Shown here: positions 58,441-64,000 of the stretch, piece after piece
How the letters are laid out: every line of letters starts with the position of its first letter
Position numbering within the stretch: position 1 is the stretch's first letter
Assembly (NCBI RefSeq): GCF_037265215.1
Contig: NZ_CP147737.1
Location: 3,008,001 to 3,072,000, forward strand
DNA: 64,000 bases
DNA from: Xenorhabdus griffiniae
GTDB lineage: Bacteria > Pseudomonadota > Gammaproteobacteria > Enterobacterales > Enterobacteriaceae
Direction of reading: 5' to 3'
Made by a program: the position numbers and the translations under genes
Notes under the pieces: generated by a model
Told to the model about the DNA's origin: nothing
The model's database searches: none
What the model saw: only the letters and a program-made list of their open reading frames with translations

Positions 58441-59100
58441 TCAATCGGTATAAATCGATACGTAACTGCCAGATTTGACAATCTCAATATCTTCCAGATT
58501 ATTAATCGTCAAATGAATTTCATTGCGACGGGGAATATCCGGTGAATCGTGGACAACAACAACCTGACAACCCGCATCCAAGCCGGCATTTATTCCCGCA
58601 GCAGCATCTTCAAACACGACACACTCCTCCGGCAATAATCCCAACTTTTTAGCCCCCAATAAATAGGGTTCAGGATTTGGTTTTCCATTTGTTACCGATT
58701 CGGCCGTCACCCAATGAGCAGGTTCTGGTAATTCCGCCACTTTATGACGCGCAGAAGCAAGAGGAATCGTTCCCGATGTCACAATGGCCCACGGAATATC
58801 CAGTGCATTCAACTTATCAATCAAGGCGATGGCACCAGGTAAAGCTGTAATGCCTTCCGTATCTTCTGTTTCAATTTTTTCAATCCATTTGAAAGTATCG
58901 GCGATCTCTTCTTCACTCGCATCTGGCATAAAATGCCGGAGCGATAATATCGCCGGCGTACCATGAACATAGTTCAGAACTTCATCCCTATCGATACCCA
59001 TCTTATCGGCAAACTGAATCCATGCTCGTTCAACCGCAGGCAATGAATCAATTAGCGTACCATCCAAATCGAATAAAAAACCTCTACATTTCAAAACCAA
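58441..59100 (-). CDS. yfbT: HAD-family sugar phosphatase YfbT (HxpA)
   Basis: Haloacid dehalogenase-type phosphatase that removes phosphate from sugar phosphates in E. coli. Motif I is FLFDLDGTLIDS, motif II lies in WAIVTSGT, and motifs III/IV are in KPNPEPYLLGAKKLG and CVVFEDAAAGINAG. No in-frame ATG precedes motif I. The best start is a TTG at 59100, six bases after aaggag; a TTG at 59094 aligns with the E. coli Met. E. coli has yfbU next, but here yfbT is followed at once by yfbV. Confidence 0.92.
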   Translation of the reverse strand: MVLKCRGFLFDLDGTLIDSLPAVERAWIQFADKMGIDRDEVLNYVHGTPAILSLRHFMPDASEEEIADTFKWIEKIETEDTEGITALPGAIALIDKLNALDIPWAIVTSGTIPLASARHKVAELPEPAHWVTAESVTNGKPNPEPYLLGAKKLGLLPEECVVFEDAAAGINAGLDAGCQVVVVHDSPDIPRRNEIHLTINNLEDIEIVKSGSYVSIYTD

Positions 59101-59148
59101 ACCCGACTCCTTCAAATGTCATTATGTGTTAATCAGATACTTATTCCC

Positions 59149-59182
59149 TATACCAATCGCCTTTCAATGTTAGCTTGGTATA
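59149..59182. repeat. Palindromic intergenic repeat, copy 9 (minimal)
   Basis: The sequence tataccaatcgcctttcaatgtt-agcttggtata has perfect ends taccaa and ttggta, which match the outermost part of the larger element. Only the tips remain, between yfbV and yfbT. Confidence 0.55.
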
Positions 59183-59193
59183 ACACCTGGGGA

Positions 59194-59649
59194 TTAAATA
59201 TCATCAAGAAAAGCGTCGTCTAATTGCTTAAAAGCCCGTTTAAGCAATTCAGCCAATGAAAAGTAGGTCGGGGCATTTTCTACTGGTGCCATTGCAATGC
59301 CGGCCTGAGCAAATTTTTCCCGAATGTCATAAAACCAATGCAATAATTTTTCCGGTAATGGCGTCGCCGCACGTTTCCCCAACCACCATAATCCCTGCAA
59401 CGGCAAACTACAGGCAAACAGTGCTGTTGCTACCGATGGTCCCAATTGACCACCCAGCGCGATTTGCCATGTCAAAGTAAAAATAGCCAATGGCGGCATA
59501 AACCGAATACCAAAGCGAGTCGCCTTAATCACACGATTCTCAGGAAAAACAGGTGCAAGCTGCTTTTCCAGTGGCCAGGTTTTCAAATATTGCTGTCCTA
59601 ATTGCATACGTTTGAACCAACCCTGGCTAACAGGCGGTGTCGTGTTCAT
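59194..59649 (-). CDS. yfbV: UPF0208 membrane protein YfbV
   Basis: A small inner-membrane protein with two hydrophobic segments in the middle ([35 protein letters not shown]). It is very like E. coli YfbV, with [19 protein letters not shown] before and [16 protein letters not shown] at the end. In E. coli the protein insulates the Ter macrodomain of the chromosome. I used the ATG at 59649 ([11 protein letters not shown]) after gaggt; an ATG 3 bp earlier is equally possible. It is divergent from ackA, as in E. coli. Confidence 0.93.
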   Translation of the reverse strand: MNTTPPVSQGWFKRMQLGQQYLKTWPLEKQLAPVFPENRVIKATRFGIRFMPPLAIFTLTWQIALGGQLGPSVATALFACSLPLQGLWWLGKRAATPLPEKLLHWFYDIREKFAQAGIAMAPVENAPTYFSLAELLKRAFKQLDDAFLDDI

Positions 59650-59714
59650 CATGACCTCAATCAATTAAAGGTATAGTTTTTAAAAAATCCCTACAAAAGA
59701 TAAAATCTTTTTTG

Positions 59715-59728
59715 TAGTATTAATACTA
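59715..59728. promoter_or_regulatory. Perfect 14-bp palindrome upstream of ackA
   Basis: The sequence tagtattaatacta is a perfect palindrome in the 260-bp gap between yfbV and ackA. It may be an operator for either gene; no regulator can be named. Confidence 0.3.
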
Positions 59729-59912
59729 TTAAGTATATTTTGTCTTTATTGCTAGCAAACGGTATCCTACACAGACTTTTATGTTGTTGCAGTAGCAAAA
59801 CAGGAATTTTGCCCTTTTTCGCAACAATTGGGTTCGGTTTGTTAATAAATTGTTTTATTTTTAACATTGTTCTTATTTAAGATTAGATCACAACAAGATA
59901 ATAGGTATTTCC

Positions 59913-61115
59913 ATGTCAAGTAAGCTGGTACTGGTTCTTAATTGCGGTAGCTCCTCCCTGAAATTCGCTATCATCGATCCTGCCAATGGTGAAGAATATC
60001 TTTCTGGTTTAGCAGAGTGCTTTGGCCTGCCAGAAGCCCGTATTAAATGGAAAATGGATGGCGCGAAAAACGAAGCTGCTTTAGGTGCCGGCGCAGCACA
60101 CAGCGAAGCACTGAACTTCATTGTTAATACTATCCTGGCTGAAAAGCCAGAACTTTCTGCACAAATCTCAGCCATCGGTCACCGCATTGTTCATGGTGGT
60201 GAGAAGTTCACTTCTTCCGTGGTTATCACCGATGAAGTTATCGCAGGCATTGAAGCGGCTATTCCATTCGCCCCTCTGCACAACCCAGCTCACCTGATCG
60301 GTATTGCTGAAGCGAAAAAAGCCTTCCCTCATCTGCTTGAGAAAAACATTGCTGTATTTGACACCGCATTCCACCAGACTATGCCTGAAGAAGCATACCT
60401 GTACGCACTGCCTTACAACCTGTACAAAGAGCATGGCATCCGTCGTTATGGTGCACATGGTACCAGCCATTTCTATGTTTCCCGTGAAGCAGCCAAGATG
60501 CTGAACAAACCCGTTGAAGAACTGAATGTCATCACTTGCCACCTGGGCAACGGTGGTTCTGTTTCTGCCATTGTCAACGGTCAGTGTGTTGATACTTCCA
60601 TGGGCCTGACTCCACTGGAAGGCCTGGTCATGGGAACCCGCAGTGGTGATATCGATCCCGCTATCGTATTCCATCTGCACGATGCAATGGGTATGAGCAT
60701 TGCTCAGATCAATACCCTGTTGACCAAAGAGTCTGGTTTCTTAGGTTTGACCGAAGTCACCAGCGATTGCCGTTATGTAGAAGACAACTACGAAACCAAA
60801 GCTGACGCTAAACGTGCTATGGATGTTTACTGCCACCGTCTGGCTAAATACATCGGCGCATACAGCGCATTGATGGAAGGCCGTCTGGACGCCATTATCT
60901 TCACTGGTGGCATTGGTGAAAACTCCGCTCTGGTTCGTGAACTGACCATGAAGAAAGTGGCTCTGCTGGGCTTTGAATATGATCATGAGCGTAACCTTGC
61001 TGCTCGCTTCGGCAAATCAGGCGTTATCACGACAGATAACAGCCGCCCAGCTCTGGTTATTCCAACCAATGAAGAATTGGTTATTGCTCAGGATTCAGCA
61101 CGTCTGACCGCATAA
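59913..61115 (+). CDS. ackA: Acetate kinase AckA
   Basis: Converts acetyl phosphate and ADP to acetate and ATP, the last step of acetate overflow. Both family signatures are present: [15 protein letters not shown] near the start and [17 protein letters not shown]. It also has [13 protein letters not shown] and the nucleotide-binding part [17 protein letters not shown]. The 400 residues match E. coli exactly. It forms the standard pair with pta, 101 bp downstream, with a hairpin between them. Confidence 0.98.
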   Translation: MSSKLVLVLNCGSSSLKFAIIDPANGEEYLSGLAECFGLPEARIKWKMDGAKNEAALGAGAAHSEALNFIVNTILAEKPELSAQISAIGHRIVHGGEKFTSSVVITDEVIAGIEAAIPFAPLHNPAHLIGIAEAKKAFPHLLEKNIAVFDTAFHQTMPEEAYLYALPYNLYKEHGIRRYGAHGTSHFYVSREAAKMLNKPVEELNVITCHLGNGGSVSAIVNGQCVDTSMGLTPLEGLVMGTRSGDIDPAIVFHLHDAMGMSIAQINTLLTKESGFLGLTEVTSDCRYVEDNYETKADAKRAMDVYCHRLAKYIGAYSALMEGRLDAIIFTGGIGENSALVRELTMKKVALLGFEYDHERNLAARFGKSGVITTDNSRPALVIPTNEELVIAQDSARLTA

Positions 61116-61131
61116 TCAGCATGATTTTATA

Positions 61132-61154
61132 ACCGCCAGCAATGCTGGCGGTTT
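61132..61154 (+). terminator. Hairpin between ackA and pta
   Basis: The stem accgccagc-aat-gctggcggt is perfect and followed by tttc. It has the look of a short terminator or attenuator that could lower pta relative to ackA. Confidence 0.7.
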
Positions 61155-61216
61155 TCACGAAGATATCGAACTGAGTCACATTTATTGACTGACGAGCAAC
61201 CGTTAAAGAGGTTTCC

Positions 61217-63361
61217 GTGTCCCGTACAATTATGTTAATCCCTACTGACACTAGCGTTGGTTTAACCAGTGTCAGCCTGGGTGTTATTCGCTCTATGGAG
61301 CAAAAAGGCGTTCGCCTGAGCGTTTTCAAACCTATCGCCCAACCACGTCACACTGGTTCTCAGGATCAAACCACTTCCATTATCCGTTCACACTCCAGCA
61401 TCCATGCTGCTGAACCTCTGGATATGGCGTATGTGGAGTCACTGCTAAGTACTAACAAAAAAGACGTATTAATGGAAGAGATCGTGGCGCGTTACCACGA
61501 AAACACCAAAGATGCGGAAGTGGTTCTGCTCGAAGGTTTGGTTCCGACTCGCAAGCATCCGTTTGCTCAGTCCCTGAACTATGAAATCGCCAAGACACTG
61601 AACGCTGAAATCGTGTTCGTGACAGCCCTGGGTACCAATACTCCAGAACAACTGAAAGAAAGAATTGAACTGAGCCGGGCTGAATACGGTGGCAGCAAGA
61701 ACCAAAACATTATCGGTGTTATCGTCAATAAACTGAATGCCCCGGTTGATGACCAAGGCCGTACTCGCCCTGATTTATCCGAGATCTTTGACGAATCAAC
61801 CAAAGCGACGATCACTAACGTCGATCCAAAAACTATCTTCAAAAACAGCCCACTGCCTATTCTCGGTTGTATCCCGTGGAGTTTTGACCTGATCGCTACC
61901 CGTGCAATTGATATGGCTAAGCACCTGAAAGCTAGCATTATCAATGAAGGTGCTATCGAAAGCCGTCGCATCAAGTCCGTGACTTTCTGTGCTCGCAGTA
62001 TTCCTAATATGCTGGAATACTTCCGCCCTGGTTCTCTGCTGGTGACTTCGGCGGACCGCCCTGACGTACTGATCACGGCATGTCTGGCAGCCATGAATGG
62101 TGTTGAAATTGGTGCCGTATTGCTGACCGGTGGTTACTCAATTGACGATTCTATCCGTGAACTGTGCGAACGTGCATTCAACACCGGCCTGCCCGTTTTC
62201 ACTGTGAAGACCAACACATGGCAGACTTCCCTGAATCTGCAAAGTTTCAGTCTGGAAGTGCCGGCCGATGACCATGAGCGCATCGAAAAAGTACAAAACT
62301 ACGTTGCACAACACATCAGCAGCGAGTGGATCGATTCTCTGGCAGCTGCATCAGAGCGTCCAAACCTGCTGTCTCCACCTGCATTCCGTTACCAGTTAAC
62401 CGAACTGGCTCGTCAGGCTGGCAAGCGTATCGTTCTGCCGGAAGGCGACGAACCACGTACCGTCAAAGCAGCGGCTATCTGTGCTGAGCGTGGCATTGCA
62501 GAATGTATCCTGCTGGGCGATCCAGAAGAAATTCGTCGTGTAGCAGCGGCTCAAGGCGTTGAACTGGGCGCAGGTATTGAACTTGTTAACCCTGCATCCG
62601 TACGTGAACGCTATGTGCCACGTCTGGTTGAACTGCGCAAGAACAAAGGCATGACCGAAGTTGTTGCCCGCGAACAACTGGAAGACAACGTCGTTCTGGG
62701 CACCATGATGCTGGAACAAAACGAAGTTGATGGTCTGGTTTCCGGTGCAGTGCATACCACAGCAAACACCATCCGCCCGCCATTGCAGTTAATTAAAACG
62801 GCACCAAACAGCTCTCTGGTTTCTTCTGTCTTCTTTATGTTGCTGCCAGAACAAGTGCTGGTTTACGGAGACTGTGCGATTAACCCAGATCCGACCGCAG
62901 AACAACTGTCCGAAATTGCAATCCAATCTGCAGATTCTGCGAAAGCATTTGGTATTGAGCCTCGCGTTGCGATGATCTCTTACTCCACCGGAAACTCTGG
63001 TGCAGGCAGCGACGTTGAAAAAGTGCGTGAAGCAACCCGTCTGGCACAGGAAAAACGCCCAGATCTGATCATCGACGGCCCATTGCAGTATGACGCGGCT
63101 ATCATGGCAGATGTCGCGAAATCCAAGGCGCCGAACTCACCGGTTGCAGGCCAGGCCACCGTGTTCATCTTCCCGGATCTGAACACCGGTAATACCACTT
63201 ACAAAGCGGTACAGCGTTCAGCAGATCTGGTTTCTATCGGACCAATGCTGCAAGGTATGCGTAAACCCGTTAACGACCTGTCCCGTGGCGCACTGGTTGA
63301 TGATATCGTTTACACTGTTGCACTGACTGCAATTCAGGCAACCCAGCAAGAAAACGCGTAA
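61217..63361 (+). CDS. pta: Phosphate acetyltransferase Pta
   Basis: Makes acetyl phosphate from acetyl-CoA and phosphate. The 714 residues show the three enterobacterial parts: an N-terminal BioD-like ATPase fold ([19 protein letters not shown]), a middle DRTGG domain (about 220-330), and the C-terminal catalytic PTA domain with [35 protein letters not shown] and [12 protein letters not shown]. It starts at a GTG codon, with aaagagg upstream. With ackA it controls the acetyl phosphate pool. Confidence 0.98.
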   Translation: MSRTIMLIPTDTSVGLTSVSLGVIRSMEQKGVRLSVFKPIAQPRHTGSQDQTTSIIRSHSSIHAAEPLDMAYVESLLSTNKKDVLMEEIVARYHENTKDAEVVLLEGLVPTRKHPFAQSLNYEIAKTLNAEIVFVTALGTNTPEQLKERIELSRAEYGGSKNQNIIGVIVNKLNAPVDDQGRTRPDLSEIFDESTKATITNVDPKTIFKNSPLPILGCIPWSFDLIATRAIDMAKHLKASIINEGAIESRRIKSVTFCARSIPNMLEYFRPGSLLVTSADRPDVLITACLAAMNGVEIGAVLLTGGYSIDDSIRELCERAFNTGLPVFTVKTNTWQTSLNLQSFSLEVPADDHERIEKVQNYVAQHISSEWIDSLAAASERPNLLSPPAFRYQLTELARQAGKRIVLPEGDEPRTVKAAAICAERGIAECILLGDPEEIRRVAAAQGVELGAGIELVNPASVRERYVPRLVELRKNKGMTEVVAREQLEDNVVLGTMMLEQNEVDGLVSGAVHTTANTIRPPLQLIKTAPNSSLVSSVFFMLLPEQVLVYGDCAINPDPTAEQLSEIAIQSADSAKAFGIEPRVAMISYSTGNSGAGSDVEKVREATRLAQEKRPDLIIDGPLQYDAAIMADVAKSKAPNSPVAGQATVFIFPDLNTGNTTYKAVQRSADLVSIGPMLQGMRKPVNDLSRGALVDDIVYTVALTAIQATQQENA

Positions 63362-63380
63362 TTTTCTCGCTGCATAAACA

Positions 63381-63425
63381 TAAGATAGCCCTGCCCTATG
63401 CTGTTAGCGTGGGGCTATCTTTTTA
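63381..63425 (+). terminator. Terminator after pta
   Basis: The arms aagatagccctgcccta and tggggctatctt pair and are followed by ttttat. It lies about 20 bp after the stop, a good intrinsic terminator for ackA-pta. Confidence 0.88.
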
Positions 63426-63481
63426 TCTACTGATAATCAGCAATTATTTTTTAATGGTTCAGGGCGTCAGAAACTTTCTGT

Positions 63482-63979
63482 TTATACACAATTTGCCTTA
63501 AAATAATATTCTCCCCGCCAAAATCCCCATTTATCACTTTTGTCTGGTTCTAATACCATGTAACCTCCTTGATATCCAAACCCATATTGAAAATAAACAT
63601 TTCTCGCAGCAGGCGCTGGTATTAGTTTGATATTCCCATTTTTACCCAGTGTTTTTGATTTGTTTACCGCATATTCCATTAGAAAAATCCCACTATTTCT
63701 AATACCTATATGGGTAGCAAACTCTATAATAGAAGAAGGTTCTGTGACTTTTTCCTTGTTATTAGAAAATATCAACATACCAATTGGTTTTCCTTGAAAA
63801 AACATAACAAAGGAATAATGTTCTATTGAAGCTGAAACACCTGCAAAGTTACTTTCTAAGAGACTAGAGATTTGGGAAAGTATTCTATAGCTAGCCTTAT
63901 ACCTCGAATTCCATCGTTCCTGCTCCTGACTTAATTGTCTGTTCTGATTAGCACTTACCAACCAATCAGCATTAATCAT
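63482..63979 (-). CDS. GNAT-like acetyltransferase (may extend past the window)
   Basis: A 165-residue product that looks like a GCN5-related N-acetyltransferase. The central beta-strands read FVMFFQGKPIGMLIF. A helix follows THIGIRNSGIFLMEYAV, and AARNVYFQYGFGYQGGYMVLEP matches the usual end of the fold. The typical acetyl-CoA loop (RxxGxG/A) is not clear; the best candidate is GIRNSG. The codons upstream of the ATG at 63979 stay open to the window edge and there is no good ribosome site, so this could be the C-terminal part of a longer protein. Its strongly AT-rich composition suggests an acquired gene. Confidence 0.6.
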   Translation of the reverse strand: MINADWLVSANQNRQLSQEQERWNSRYKASYRILSQISSLLESNFAGVSASIEHYSFVMFFQGKPIGMLIFSNNKEKVTEPSSIIEFATHIGIRNSGIFLMEYAVNKSKTLGKNGNIKLIPAPAARNVYFQYGFGYQGGYMVLEPDKSDKWGFWRGEYYFKANCV

Positions 63980-64000
63980 GTTCGTTCTTATTTGATTAGC

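Overview
The window is a chromosomal piece of an enterobacterium. Menaquinone genes, the full 13-subunit nuo operon, lrhA, alaA, yfbR, yfbS, yfbT, yfbV, ackA and pta all read as close relatives of the E. coli proteins and keep the E. coli order. A roughly 105-bp palindromic repeat beginning 'cgcattaaacttcaag' is scattered between genes, and the accessory content is Hms/Pga biofilm genes, VgrG/PAAR/Rhs toxins and SymE-like genes. Together these suggest Xenorhabdus or Photorhabdus (Morganellaceae). The genus is an inference; the order is secure.

Layout. (1) 1-2983, minus strand: menB (cut by the window edge), menH and menD, the menaquinone branch. (2) 2984-4139: non-coding, with three copies of the palindromic repeat. 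(3) 4140-14502: a biofilm block, pgaABCD (hmsHFRS) for making and exporting poly-N-acetylglucosamine, then yfiR-dgcN-yfiB (hmsCDE), which makes c-di-GMP under periplasmic control, then a membrane EAL-domain protein that could remove it. Exporter, cyclase module and candidate phosphodiesterase lie side by side. (4) 14528-17168: a small gene, a PAAR protein with an unknown partner, a short-chain dehydrogenase and repeat copies. (5) 17645-26865: a type VI secretion effector operon, VgrG, DUF2169 adaptor, DUF4150 PAAR-like tip, a 1591-residue Rhs protein with an EndoU-like toxin end, and its likely immunity gene. (6) 26899-36583: a mosaic. A block of terminator, symE-like gene, XRE repressor, CHC2/Toprim primase-helicase and tyrosine recombinase is present once intact, once with the primase badly deleted and no recombinase, and once as a short stub. 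Between the blocks sit displaced Rhs toxin ends with candidate immunity genes. An IS5-family element has landed in the loop of one of the terminators. (7) 36598-51621, minus strand: nuoN to nuoA. (8) 52330-63361: lrhA, alaA, yfbR, yfbS, yfbT, yfbV, ackA, pta. (9) 63482-end: a GNAT-like protein on the minus strand that may run past the window.

In E. coli menD and nuoN are separated by menF and the ela/yfb genes. Here that interval holds the whole 33-kb accessory region, so it looks like an integration or replacement hotspot. The most interesting part is the repeated primase/recombinase block between Rhs toxin-immunity cassettes: each block ends in the same short sequence just before the next toxin fragment, which hints that it takes part in collecting or moving the cassettes.
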